Source of the DNA: Peristeroidobacter agariperforans
Lineage (GTDB): Bacteria; Pseudomonadota; Gammaproteobacteria; Steroidobacterales; Steroidobacteraceae
NCBI RefSeq assembly: GCF_004138335.1
Contig: NZ_RYFW01000002.1
Location: forward strand, 1,469,501-1,533,500
DNA length: 64,000 nucleotides
Reading direction: 5' to 3'
Below are positions 1 through 8,768 of this stretch, piece after piece (positions within the stretch are counted from its first letter, which is position 1; the number at the start of each line of letters is the position of its first letter). The notes beneath the pieces were generated by a model. It ran no database searches and was not told where the DNA came from. It saw only the letters and a program-made list of their open reading frames with translations. The translations under genes and the position numbers were made by a program.

Positions 1-1278
1 GCAGCGGTTCCGGGCTACCTTCGTTCCACAGGGTACGGTGTTGCAACCGTCAACTGGGACCAACTGCGCCGCGACTCCAACTACGACGCTGTGCGCGCAG
101 CGGCGCCGGAAAGCGGGGCAACACCCTCGACGGCGCAATGGGGTTCCATCGATGAGGATGTAACGGCGCTGTTTGTGCAAGTGAATGGCGACCTTGATAT
201 CGCCGATCACCGCTTGCGTTACAACGTAGGGGTGCGCTGGGTTGAAACCGATCAGCTGATCACCTCACGTGTGACATCCCCCAACGCCTCGTTGCCGGAC
301 GGTCAGAGGCTACCGGATCTGATCTCGATCGAAGACGCGGAGTCGAGCTACGAAAACATCCTGCCGTCGGCCAACGTGTCATGGAATCTGACTGACCAGG
401 CGGTAATCCGCGCCGGTCTATCCAAGACGATGACTCGGCCCAACCCCAGCGACATGCTGGGCGGTGTGTCGATTCCGAACAATGACGTTGCGCAAGTCAA
501 CCTGGGCAATCCCGAGCTCGATCCCTACCTTTCTGACAACATCGACCTGGGCTTCGAGTATTACACGGGACAAGAGGGCTACTTCGGTTTCGCCGCGTTC
601 CGCAAGGGCATCGAGGGCTTCACGCAGACTCAGATTCAGACCGTGCCGTTTACCTCGCTGGTTCAGTACGGGATCACGTATGAGTCGCTGAATGCAAACG
701 CGCAACAAAGCATCGACTTGCGCGGTGGTCCCAACGTTGCAACGGTCCAGCTCCGCCAACTCGTGAATGCAAGCGGGCGCCTGACGATCAACGGCCTGGA
801 ATTCAACTGGGTGCAGCCGCTGGACTTCCTGCTCAGCCCGATTGGCGTCGAGGGCATGGGCTTCGCGGCGAACTACACCATCATCGACCAGAAGGGTCAG
901 GGTGCGGCGCCGGCGATTGCCGTGGGCGTGCCACCCGAGAGCTATAACGCTACGCTTTACTACGACAAGCATGGGATCAGCGCGCGCGTGTCGGTCACTC
1001 ACACCCAGGGCTCGCAGAACAGCGGTCCGAACAGCAATCAGTCCGGCGTGATCGGTGCGGAGTTGTTTGGCGACGACTACACACAGTACGACTTCTCGTC
1101 CAGCTTCGACTTCGCAGAGCTGTTCGGTTGGTCAAAGCTGGTGCCGCAGCTGACAGTAGACGTGATCAATATCGGTGATGAGGCACGGCGCTCTTATCAG
1201 CAGTTCGCCAATGCGACGCACAGCTATTACGAGTCCGGCCGCACCGTGATGGTGGGTCTGCGCGGGCGCTTTGACTGA
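1..1278 (+). CDS. TonB-dependent receptor, C-terminal part (5' end outside window)
   Basis: This is the outer-membrane beta-barrel end of a TonB-dependent receptor. The frame is open from base 1, so the gene starts before the window. About 425 residues are visible. They show the alternating aromatic and polar strands of a barrel, an NPELDPYLSDNIDLGFEYY stretch typical of the Xanthomonas-Caulobacter receptor family, and a C-terminal strand ending in Phe-Asp (VGLRGRFD) near the usual terminal aromatic. Neighbours downstream are xylan-degrading enzymes, so import of xylo-oligosaccharides is a reasonable inference, but the substrate cannot be read from this fragment. A strong hairpin follows 82 bases after the stop. 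Confidence 0.9.
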   Translation, partial: AAVPGYLRSTGYGVATVNWDQLRRDSNYDAVRAAAPESGATPSTAQWGSIDEDVTALFVQVNGDLDIADHRLRYNVGVRWVETDQLITSRVTSPNASLPDGQRLPDLISIEDAESSYENILPSANVSWNLTDQAVIRAGLSKTMTRPNPSDMLGGVSIPNNDVAQVNLGNPELDPYLSDNIDLGFEYYTGQEGYFGFAAFRKGIEGFTQTQIQTVPFTSLVQYGITYESLNANAQQSIDLRGGPNVATVQLRQLVNASGRLTINGLEFNWVQPLDFLLSPIGVEGMGFAANYTIIDQKGQGAAPAIAVGVPPESYNATLYYDKHGISARVSVTHTQGSQNSGPNSNQSGVIGAELFGDDYTQYDFSSSFDFAELFGWSKLVPQLTVDVINIGDEARRSYQQFANATHSYYESGRTVMVGLRGRFD

Positions 1279-1359
1279 GATTGGACGAGCTGTGCTACCG
1301 CAGCGGCTAGCAGCTCATTGTGAACACACACGGAATGCCCCCCTGTTGACCGTGTGTCT

Positions 1360-1385
1360 CGCGCCGGCGCATGAGCGCCGGCGCG
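1360..1385 (+). terminator. Strong GC hairpin after the TonB receptor
   Basis: Two perfect 11-base arms (CGCGCCGGCGC and its complement) flank an ATGA loop, followed by ATCTTTCTC. The position 82 bases after the receptor stop suggests a rho-independent terminator, although the T tract is weak. Confidence 0.65.
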
Positions 1386-1426
1386 ATCTTTCTCAGGCGC
1401 GTTGACGCGTGCGCTGTTGCATATCA

Positions 1427-1941
1427 ATGACGAAACCTTCTCTGCCAGCCGCACTACTGTGCGCGGGCCTGCCAGAGCGACTCATTTCGGACAAGCCTGA
1501 TGGCTCGTCGAGTTTTCCACTCGTCACCTCACAGCGCACGGCGCCTATCTGGTACGACCCGAACGATCACAAAGGTGTGGTACGGGCGATTGGCGACCTC
1601 ATCGATGACGTCGAGCGGGTCACCGCTCATCGGCCGCGCGCATCCGTCTCACGGCCAACAGATCCAATGCCCGTCATCGTGGGCACTCTCGGCAAGAGCG
1701 CGGTGATCGACGAGTTGGCCGCGACGTCGAAATTCGATGCAACCGACCTGCGAGGCAAATGGGAGAGTCGGATAACGTGCGCTACTTGCGCTCCACCCAT
1801 GAAATGAGCGCCCCCGGCCCGCATCGCTTCAAGATCACGATGGTGGATCTCGGAATCGTGGTGGAGAAAGTCGTCATTAGCGATCGGGATCTGCCGCCGA
1901 CTTATTTTGGTCCGCTGGCGATGTCCGCCGTCGCTCGCTAG
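1427..1941 (+). pseudogene. GH115 alpha-glucuronidase remnant: N-terminus joined to extreme C-terminus
   Basis: GH115 enzymes remove (4-O-methyl)glucuronic acid from xylan and are usually about 800-1000 residues. From 1427 the frame gives a GH115-like N-terminus: FPLVTSQRTAPIWYDPNDH, then AIGDLIDDVERVT, then PVIVGTLGKSAVIDEL and LRGKWES. Near 1765 the family match jumps to another frame and continues with the last residues of the family (DNVRYLRSTHEMSAPGPHRF, then KITMVDLGIVVEKVVI), stopping at 1939-1941. The central several hundred residues, including the catalytic domain, are missing. I call this a non-functional deletion remnant. A third GH115 piece lies at 4402-4765, on the far side of the GH51 gene. 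Family assignment is from remembered motifs. Confidence 0.75.
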
Positions 1942-1964
1942 TGGAATTGCCCGGAGGGAGTGCG

Positions 1965-3545
1965 TTGAAACTGATTCCGTTGCTATCGATCCTGATGTGC
2001 TGGGTACCTGTGCCGGCGGTTGCGCAGACCTTAGAGGCGAAGATCTCGATTCGGGCGGACGCGCCGGGGGCGACCATCGATCCCAACATCTATGGCCAGT
2101 TCGTCGAACATCTGGGGCGCGGTGTGTACGAAGGGATTTGGGTCGGCGAGAACTCGGCGATCCCGAATGTCCGCGGTATTCGCAGTGATGTCGTGGCGGC
2201 GCTACGCAAGATCCGCGTTCCTCTCGTGCGTTGGCCCGGCGGATGTTTCGCGGAGCTGTATCACTGGCGCGATGGCGTCGGCCCCCGCGACCAGCGACCG
2301 AAGGGAATCAACGCAGCTTGGAACGACGAGCCTGAAACGAACGCGTTCGGGACCAACGAGTTCATGGATTTCGTCGAGCAAATCGGCGCCAAGCCGTTCC
2401 TGGCGATCAACGTGACAAGCGGCTCGCCCGGCGAGGCGCAGGCGTGGCTGCAGTATCTTACCGGTCCGGAAGATTCGGCCGCAGGCAGGCTGCGCGCGAG
2501 TCATGGCCGCAAGCAGCCGTATCAGATCCCGTTCATCGGTATCGGCAATGAAACCTGGGGATGCGGGGGCAACATGACAGCCGAGTACTACTCGGATGTC
2601 TATCGACAGTACCTGGCGGTGCTGCGTCCATACGGAACGCTCGTCGTCGCCGATGCCAACTCGGACGACTACGCATGGACCGAGACGGTCTTGCAGAAGG
2701 CGCTGTTCCGCCATGCCACTCCCACTCCGTTGGCGTACATCAACCGTAGTCCGCAGATCGCCATGATGTCGATTCACTACTACACCCTGGCCGGCAACGA
2801 TTGGACGAACAAGGGTGCGCCCGTCGGTTTTCCAGAAAAGGACTGGGCGCTCGCACTGGAGCGCGCGTACAAGATGGACGAGATCATCGCCAAGCACTCG
2901 GCGATCATCGATAAGTACGATCCGGAGCGCCGCATTGGCTTGTCGATTGACGAATGGGGCACTTGGTGGACGGCGCCAAAAGATACGCCTTCGAACCTGT
3001 ATCAGCAGAACACCCTGCGCGACGCGGTGATCGCGGGATTGACGCTGAATATTTTCCAGAATCATGCCCAGCGAGTGCGCATGGCCAACATCGCGCAGAT
3101 GGTGAATGTGCTGCAGTCGATGATTCTCACCCGTGGCGACAAAATGATCGTAACCCCTACTTATCACGTGTTCGACCTGTACCAGGTGCACCAGGGCGGG
3201 TCGCTGTTGTCAGCCGAGGTGGCGAGTCCGGACTACACATTCGAGAACGTCACGCTGCCGGTGATCAGTGCTTCGGCCTCTCGCGACAGCAAAGGCGTGA
3301 TTCATCTCTCGATCGTGAACCTCGATCCTAACCGGGCGGCTCGCGTCGTCACGCAGGTGCAGGGCGTCAAAGGGCGGCGGGCAACGGGAAGAGTGCTGAC
3401 GGCCGATTCGATGGACGCACGGTCAGAGTTCGATCACCCGGCGCGGGTGGCGCCGGTGGCACTGAAAGGTATTCGGGTGAACGATCATTCGCTCGACGTG
3501 ATCCTGCCAGCAAAGTCGGTCACAGTGATCGAGTTGCAGCCGTAG
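1965..3545 (+). CDS. GH51 alpha-L-arabinofuranosidase, exported
   Basis: This 526-residue enzyme should release terminal alpha-L-arabinofuranosyl groups from arabinoxylan side chains. The TTG at 1965 is preferred because GGAGG ends 7 bases upstream and it gives a clean signal peptide (MKLIPLLSILMCWVPVPAVA). The in-frame GTG at 1941 would add eight residues ahead of it. GH51/clan-A hallmarks are visible: YGQFVEHLGRGVYEGI near the mature N-terminus, RWPGGCFAELYHW, the acid/base Glu in GIGNETWGCGG (E196) and the nucleophile Glu in LSIDEWGTWW (E330). A C-terminal beta-sandwich follows (about residues 390-526). Length is normal for the family. Location is probably periplasmic or surface. It is the only intact gene between two GH115 remnants, and no partner overlaps it. 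Confidence 0.92.
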   Translation: MKLIPLLSILMCWVPVPAVAQTLEAKISIRADAPGATIDPNIYGQFVEHLGRGVYEGIWVGENSAIPNVRGIRSDVVAALRKIRVPLVRWPGGCFAELYHWRDGVGPRDQRPKGINAAWNDEPETNAFGTNEFMDFVEQIGAKPFLAINVTSGSPGEAQAWLQYLTGPEDSAAGRLRASHGRKQPYQIPFIGIGNETWGCGGNMTAEYYSDVYRQYLAVLRPYGTLVVADANSDDYAWTETVLQKALFRHATPTPLAYINRSPQIAMMSIHYYTLAGNDWTNKGAPVGFPEKDWALALERAYKMDEIIAKHSAIIDKYDPERRIGLSIDEWGTWWTAPKDTPSNLYQQNTLRDAVIAGLTLNIFQNHAQRVRMANIAQMVNVLQSMILTRGDKMIVTPTYHVFDLYQVHQGGSLLSAEVASPDYTFENVTLPVISASASRDSKGVIHLSIVNLDPNRAARVVTQVQGVKGRRATGRVLTADSMDARSEFDHPARVAPVALKGIRVNDHSLDVILPAKSVTVIELQP

Positions 3546-4040
3546 CTCGATCTTAGTCAGCTCTCGGGCCGTCGACTCCGACGTTACGCGGCGCCGGCCC
3601 GCGCGCTGCCCTCCCTACATGCGATGAGTTTTGTTTCGCCACACTCACGATTGCGCTGCTCACACGTCGACAGTGGATTACAGTCTACAAACGATTGCCG
3701 AATGAAGAGGCAACGTCCGCAGGCGTGCATGCTTTTTTTTTTTTTGCGATTCTCCCTCCAAAGTGGAGCCGCGGTGTGAGCGGACTGTAAATTCAAGTGC
3801 CCCCTGCGCCGCCGGGCGAATACGCTTATTCCTTCCGAATTCTTCTGGATACCTGGAGCGAGGACATGGCAACGCAATGCGTCGCATGATTCCGCTCGGC
3901 CGTTTCGGCAAGCCGATCGGCACCGCGAGGCGGGTGAGGCTTGTTCCTCGACGCCAGGCGCAGGGGCGCGCACCGTCGCGTCCAGCGAGGGCGCTGCTCG
4001 TTCTGGGCCGATGTGATTCTGCCTGTGACGGTTCTGCGTT

Positions 4041-4051
4041 TGGTCAGACCA
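4041..4051. promoter_or_regulatory. FadR/UxuR-like palindrome 1
   Basis: TGGTCAGACCA is a perfect palindrome around a central A. It fits the TGGTNNNACCA pattern known for operators of the FadR subfamily of GntR regulators, which includes hexuronate regulators. It lies about 185 bases upstream of two further copies. No GntR regulator gene is in the window. Confidence 0.45.
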
Positions 4052-4225
4052 GTATGATCACCATCCGCTGGTCCCTTGTTGCGGTCGCAGATATCGGCTG
4101 CGTTGTCCCATCAGTGGGGTGCGTACCATGCTCACTCTTGGCAGCCGCGAGAGAAGGCCGGTGCACCGAGATTCGGCATAGGTATCGCTCACATGAGTCT
4201 TGCGGCAAGGCCACTGGCCAATGTA

Positions 4226-4261
4226 TGGTCTGACAAATTACGGTAGATTTGGTCAGACCAA
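4226..4261. promoter_or_regulatory. Tandem FadR/UxuR-like palindromes 2 and 3
   Basis: TGGTCTGACAA (4226-4236) and TTGGTCAGACCAA (4249-4261) have centres 24 bases apart, and the second is a perfect 13-base palindrome. A repeated TGGTC-N-GACCA element upstream of a glucuronidase remnant and a xylanase suggests control by a uronate-responsive GntR-family regulator. That regulator assignment is inference only. Confidence 0.5.
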
Positions 4262-4401
4262 TTTCGGACGCGCCTGAGCCCAAAGCCGCCAAAAACGCAA
4301 CAGTGCGATGCGGGGCTTCGAATAACTAGGTGTTGGGGGAACGATGTCCAAACGGAAAACGCTCTCCGGCGGTTATCGCGATTACGAGGTAGCGGTAACA
4401 G

Positions 4402-4765
4402 CGCTGGCTGCCAGTACCGGACGCGTGGCCCAAGGAGAACGTGGCCGCCAACTACTACAACAAAGAGCTGGCGGCAGGAAATGGAATCATCTGATGGACC
4501 AGGCTCACCGATCTTGCCAGTTGACGCGGATGACTACGGCGTGGCGCTCGAGGGCAACGTCAACGCCTGGTCAGGGCATCTTCTGCCGCCCGAACTGCCG
4601 CCATTCGACTCATTCAATTCCCGGCGCTCGTACGTCGAAGTGTTTGCCGAAGGCACACGGCCGATTGACTTCACAATCGAAGCAGACCGGCCTTGGATCA
4701 AGGTCACCGAGGACGCTCGCAGCGACTCGACCACCCGGGTTCTTCTTGCCACCACCAGAGCTTAG
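4402..4765 (+). pseudogene. GH115 alpha-glucuronidase remnant, internal segment with frameshifts
   Basis: Three reading frames in turn carry GH115-like sequence. First comes WPKENVAANYYNKELAAG (to about 4472), then KWNHLMDQAH (about 4471-4505), then the family segment GVALEGNVNAWSG, FDSFNSRRSYVEVFAEG and PWIKVTEDA up to a TAG at 4763-4765. In intact GH115 proteins this region follows the catalytic domain. At least two frameshifts and the loss of the stretch after MDQAH make the gene non-functional. A plausible start exists at 4344 (ATG after TTGGGGGA), but the first 20 codons from it match nothing I know. This piece complements, and does not overlap, the GH115 pieces at 1427-1941. Confidence 0.7.
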
Positions 4766-4873
4766 TTGCGGTCACGTGTGTTCCGTTTGAATCGTTTGTC
4801 TAAAAATTTCCGAACCAGAATTGGGTGACTCTAAAACGAGATTTTAGAAGTTGCCTTAAGGGGCAAAGCCAAG

Positions 4874-7714
4874 ATGAAACTTTCAATCGACGTCCGCCTC
4901 CTCGCAGTCATCACGCTGTTTTCCATATTCGCGTTAGCCTCCGTCCCGGCCGCGGCGGCCGGAGGCGAACTGAGACTTGTCTGGAATGGCGACGCCGACA
5001 AAGGTGTCGCCACGCAAGTCGAAGGTCATGCGAACACAACTCGCGTCAACGCTTCCGGAGCCAAGATTACATCTAATGCCAATAGCGATGCCTTTCCCGG
5101 CATCTACTTCATTTTTGACGCAAAAGAGAAGGACAGAGGCTTTCTGAAAGTCCATCCCAAAGTATTCAGGAAATTTGCGAGCTTCACGATAATCACAAAA
5201 GCGGGCAGCGCCTACACGGATTACCTGGTTGCTCCCGTATCTGGTCAGCAAAGGACCAGCGACGGTGGCTTTGTGTTCTTGCTTGACGAGGTAGCGTCCA
5301 GCAAGAACATCAACATGGCTTTCATCGATGAGGCGCTTCTGCGTCCTCTCGGGAGCGTGCCGTATCCCGAAATCATGGTTGAACTGAACGAGCTCATCAC
5401 GCAAGCCGAGGCTTTGAGAGCCGGCAACCAGGAATTCCCGCTCCAGATCAGCCATACGGACGACGGATCCGATGTGAACAGAGCCTTCCCCTGGGTCTAC
5501 GCCAATGAGGTCAAAGCTATTGATCTCGCGCTTGAGTTCGCGCGCAATGCACCGGTCGTCTGGGCCGCCGAAGCCATGGTCCGCCTCGAGGACGCAATGG
5601 CGGATCTCAGTGGCAGGATCAAAGCGGACGGTTCGGATCCTTATTTCCGCCTTGATCCGGGCCCGGGCAGGTTGCCTGTAACAGTGACTGAGCCTACCAA
5701 TGTCTGGACCTCGAGAACCCCGCTCGACAGCCGTGTCCCCGCCGACTTTGCGGGCGGCACATTCCAGGTGATTCCGTATCCCTTCGCGGATCGCGACGGC
5801 AAAGCCGATGTGCTCCAGATCAATTACATCCATAACGGGATCAGCACGTTCGGCGGAATCACGATGCAATCCCCGTTGTCCCCGAGCGTGAACGTCCCCG
5901 CGGGCGCAACCATCCAGTTTGATGTCTACTATCCGAAGAGCGCGCAGGGCAGATTCATGAGGTGGAGAGTCAGAAATACCAACGCTGATCTCGATAGCTA
6001 CCTCAGAAGTTACGAGTACAACAACCTCAATCCCGACTGGGTTGGCAGCTACAACGGCGAAACCTGGTTGAGGGCTCACCACAGCATCAACGCATCGACC
6101 GGCACTTCCTCGAACTTCATTCTCGAGCTCCATGGCGAGACGGGTCGGCCCGCAGAAACTGGGATGCTTCTGGTCGCCAACATCAAGATCACCGCGCCCG
6201 ATCCCAACGGCATTCCGCTTCCCATCGTAGTCAACAGGGAAAACCAGAGTGTCGTGGCGCCTTTGAAGAGTGTTTACAACAAGGAAAATGGCCTGTTCAT
6301 GGTCGGCGCGATCGGGACCGGCTCAGTAACCGGAACCAGAGCGCGCCACTATGAAATCTTCGTCGACGGCAACAATCTGAAGGCCGAGGGCACGCATCCG
6401 CGCGGTCCGAACTGGCTGAGAAGTGTTACTGGCGCGGCCCTGACCGGCGCAACCACCGCCCCTGGCACCGGCGAATACAATTTCCCAACCAATTCTTATT
6501 TGGCGATCAGGGATTCCGGAGCTCCGGGACAGTACAAGGCTCACGGCCATGTTTTGGCGTGGTACAACCAGGCCCCTGCATGGATGAGACAGATCATCCC
6601 CGCGAACCTTCCTTCCGGATACAACGGCACCACCAATTTCTACGGATTGGGCAACGGCGTTACAACGCAGGTGCGCGTCGACAAAGAAATGGTCAGAAGA
6701 GTGCAGTTCAATCACACGATGTACGTGATGCGGCACTTCCTGACCACGGATACGAAATATGGATCGAGCGTGTCGCGCGGAGTCATCCCCTTCAACTCAT
6801 GGGACGTGCTCAACGAAGAGATCCACGAAAGCCGCCACAGCGAGCTCATCCCGACGGATCCGAACAGCTGGAGAACGAGCCTCAAGCACACCAACTGGCT
6901 CGTGGCAATGTCGGATGAGCTCATCGGCGGCGACATTACCCAGCATTACATTTACTTGCTGTTCAAACACGCGCACATTGCGGCCCCCAATGCCCGGATG
7001 GCGGCTGCTTACAAAGCGAACTACGCGTCTCTTCCCGAGTACATGAAGCTCGACGGACACGACGCCGACGGCAGCATTGACGCCTTTGTCGTCGCGAATC
7101 CGCCGAAGCTGACCTACAACGACTACGATATCTTTACCCGCAGCAAGGCGAGGACCGTGTACAACATGGTTCGCGCGCTGAACACCGCATGGCTCTCCGA
7201 TCCGCTGTATGACGGCAGACCCCTTATCGAAGACGTCGGCATTCAGGGACACGATTCGGTTGGAAAGACCCTTGCCAGCAATAACCAATATGCCATGGCT
7301 CTCTATGCCTCTCTCGTTGACCAAGGCCTTCTTTCCGGTATTGCCTTCTCAGAATTGGACCTCAAGGTGCCGACCAACGCCCCCGGCGGTGGGGCGACCG
7401 CTCCGGCGGTGCTCAACGTCAAGCAGTCTGACGCCCTCGGTTATCAGTACGCGCTGATGTACAAGCTGTTCACCAAGTTCGCCCCGTACATCGATCACAT
7501 CATCAGCTGGGGCGTGTCCGGTTCAGGATGGCAGGGAAGCTATGTACTGTTCGACAGTCAGAGCAATGCCAATGGCGGCTACTACGGCGCCATGAAACCG
7601 GACAGATTCATTCTTGGACATTCATACCTGGATGAATACTTCGAAGGCGAATTCGAGAAAGTCCAGGACGGCTATGAAATTGATCTTGGCGATCTTGGAA
7701 TCTTTAAACGCTGA
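4874..7714 (+). CDS. GH10 endo-1,4-beta-xylanase, large modular form, exported
   Basis: This 946-residue enzyme should cleave internal beta-1,4 bonds of xylan. A signal peptide covers about residues 1-28 (ending VPAAAA). Residues 30-260 are an unassigned region. Residues about 265-440 look like a carbohydrate-binding beta-sandwich (VWTSRTPLDSRV, then FDVYYPKSAQGRFMRWRVRN). The GH10 barrel fills about 450-925, with HGHVLAWYNQAPAWM, the acid/base Glu in WDVLNEE (E648), and the nucleophile Glu in AFSELDLKV (E827). No dockerin or anchor is visible. AAGGGG stands 10 bases before the ATG. An inverted repeat TCTAAAA/TTTTAGA (4830-4848) lies in the leader. Base composition differs from the neighbours: 58 of 120 bases at 7561-7680 are G or C, against 44 of 60 at 21241-21300. 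Together with the unusual length this suggests horizontal acquisition. Confidence 0.93.
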   Translation: MKLSIDVRLLAVITLFSIFALASVPAAAAGGELRLVWNGDADKGVATQVEGHANTTRVNASGAKITSNANSDAFPGIYFIFDAKEKDRGFLKVHPKVFRKFASFTIITKAGSAYTDYLVAPVSGQQRTSDGGFVFLLDEVASSKNINMAFIDEALLRPLGSVPYPEIMVELNELITQAEALRAGNQEFPLQISHTDDGSDVNRAFPWVYANEVKAIDLALEFARNAPVVWAAEAMVRLEDAMADLSGRIKADGSDPYFRLDPGPGRLPVTVTEPTNVWTSRTPLDSRVPADFAGGTFQVIPYPFADRDGKADVLQINYIHNGISTFGGITMQSPLSPSVNVPAGATIQFDVYYPKSAQGRFMRWRVRNTNADLDSYLRSYEYNNLNPDWVGSYNGETWLRAHHSINASTGTSSNFILELHGETGRPAETGMLLVANIKITAPDPNGIPLPIVVNRENQSVVAPLKSVYNKENGLFMVGAIGTGSVTGTRARHYEIFVDGNNLKAEGTHPRGPNWLRSVTGAALTGATTAPGTGEYNFPTNSYLAIRDSGAPGQYKAHGHVLAWYNQAPAWMRQIIPANLPSGYNGTTNFYGLGNGVTTQVRVDKEMVRRVQFNHTMYVMRHFLTTDTKYGSSVSRGVIPFNSWDVLNEEIHESRHSELIPTDPNSWRTSLKHTNWLVAMSDELIGGDITQHYIYLLFKHAHIAAPNARMAAAYKANYASLPEYMKLDGHDADGSIDAFVVANPPKLTYNDYDIFTRSKARTVYNMVRALNTAWLSDPLYDGRPLIEDVGIQGHDSVGKTLASNNQYAMALYASLVDQGLLSGIAFSELDLKVPTNAPGGGATAPAVLNVKQSDALGYQYALMYKLFTKFAPYIDHIISWGVSGSGWQGSYVLFDSQSNANGGYYGAMKPDRFILGHSYLDEYFEGEFEKVQDGYEIDLGDLGIFKR

Positions 7715-7734
7715 TCATACGTAACTCGCCGGCG

Positions 7735-7768
7735 GCCCCATTCAAGCCTTGGATGGCTTGAGTGGGGC
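7735..7768 (+). terminator. Long hairpin after the GH10 gene
   Basis: GCCCCATTCAAGCC pairs with GGCTTGAGTGGGGC (14 pairs including one wobble) around a TTGGAT loop, 20 bases after the xylanase stop. There is no T tract. It is probably a terminator or a 3'-end stabiliser. Confidence 0.6.
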
Positions 7769-7929
7769 AGTTCCGTAGGCCTCCCGTAAGGACAACAACT
7801 TAAAACCAGCCACTAAGGCGCAGCAGGCATTGGAACAGCCCGAGCCGTCCTGAGATCGGTCCGTTTTCGTCCCTACGTGGCGCACTAACATCATAAGGGC
7901 GACCACCAAGGGGCGGAGAAGCCAGTTGC

Positions 7930-8113
7930 TGCAGGGTGGTGGCGCCGTCACAAGCCGGCTGTGCATTGCGCCGTCAGTTAGTTTGATCAACAAAATCGCG
8001 CTCGACGACGCGCTTCCTCGTAACTCAGCCCAAAGTACTTGGGGTGCAACTTTGGCGAGCGGAATGTTTGCTTCGCCGAACTCGGCGAGAAGACCGAAGT
8101 ATGTGCTATTCAT
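7930..8113 (-). pseudogene. PrtN-like (pyocin activator family) remnant
   Basis: Reading the minus strand from ATG 8113, MNSTYFGLLAEFGEANIPLAKVAP is followed, after a one-base shift, by KYFGLSYEEARRRARF and a stop. A later stretch (LTDGAMHSRLV) resembles the next part of the same family. Small PrtN-like DNA-binding proteins of this form are common on prophages and integrated elements. With two or more frame changes in about 60 codons it cannot be functional. It lies next to an integrase fragment, consistent with debris of an integrated element. Family assignment is from memory and moderate. Confidence 0.5.
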
Positions 8114-8321
8114 CTGGTGAATCTCTGCGCTGTCCTTGGCATGAGTTACAGACGTGATGTCACAGATACGATCGTTACTCACCCAATTACAAAGGGCAGG
8201 GTCTAATTTCGCGGATTAATCGGCGAAAGAGGCAGTCGGACTACTTCGCCAAGCTAATCCGCATTCGAAGCAGCTTGCGGGATTTCACGCACCTTCTCGG
8301 GACGAAGATTTGTGTATCGCT

Positions 8322-8768
8322 TCACTCATTCCATGACTCGTGAAGCGTGAACTGAGCGACTTCGTGAATCTGATGTCCCCGCTCGAACAGACGGCTTGTC
8401 GCCTCGTGCCTCAGATCATGGAAGCGTAGGTCCTCGATGCCGAGGACGTGACAGGCTCGCGTAAACGCCGCAGAAACGCTTCTGGGATCGTAGGGGAAGA
8501 TGTATTCGCAAGTCCTAGGCTGACGCTCAATAATCGCCCAGGTTTCTGCTGTGAGCTTGAATCGTCGTTGGCTCTTGCCAACTAGGCGCAGCTCGCGACA
8601 AGCGATCCGAGCCTCGTCGACGACTTCGGGGTGGACAGGAGTCCCTTGACGCTCTTCGCGGCGCGAAGGACCGCGCCGATCCACGTCAGATCGTTGGAGA
8701 CGGTCATCGGGCTTGCGCCTTTTGCACGACGGGCGCGGATGTGATCGACCAGCGTTCCTGATTCCAGA
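8322..8768 (-). pseudogene. Tyrosine recombinase (phage-type integrase) fragment
   Basis: On the minus strand one frame gives LVDHIRARRAKGASPMTVSN and LTWIGAVLRAAKSVKGL. A shifted frame then gives VHPEVVDEARIACRELRLVG and finally LRFHDLRHEATSRLFERGHQ, followed by IHEVAQFTLHESW and a stop at 8322-8324. HDLRHEATS is the catalytic HxxR box of tyrosine recombinases. The N-terminal arm-binding part is absent, one frameshift is present, and the protein stops right after TLHESW, before the catalytic Tyr. The upstream boundary runs directly into an S9 peptidase gene fragment near 8768, so the two were joined by rearrangement. Confidence 0.85.

Larger units (their letters stand above)
3546..4343. other. 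800-base gap with poly-T run and gene debris
   Basis: No intact gene is recognisable here. There is a run of 13 T at 3733-3745. A short stretch at 3868-3927 encodes GNAMRRMIPLGRFGKPIGTA, which resembles the C-terminal IPLGRFG-P motif of short-chain dehydrogenases but loses similarity on both sides, so it may be a relic. The right part carries palindromes listed separately. The open frames across the gap show no family likeness. Confidence 0.5.

Noticed and set aside
2202-3191. Long minus-strand open frame of 329 codons opposite the GH51 gene
   Set aside because: It lies wholly inside a well-supported gene, and its Arg/His/Val-rich translation has no family likeness; it is an antisense shadow of high-GC coding DNA.
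3763-4233. Plus-strand open frame of 156 codons in the xylan-locus gap
   Set aside because: The translation is low in hydrophobic periodicity, no ribosome site is seen, and only a 20-residue SDR-like relic is recognisable inside.
4934-6133. Minus-strand open frame of 399 codons opposite the xylanase
   Set aside because: Antisense shadow of the GH10 gene with no start context or domain motifs.
8183-8321. tRNA or attachment site next to the integrase fragment
   Set aside because: I looked for a cloverleaf and for matching direct repeats and found neither by eye.
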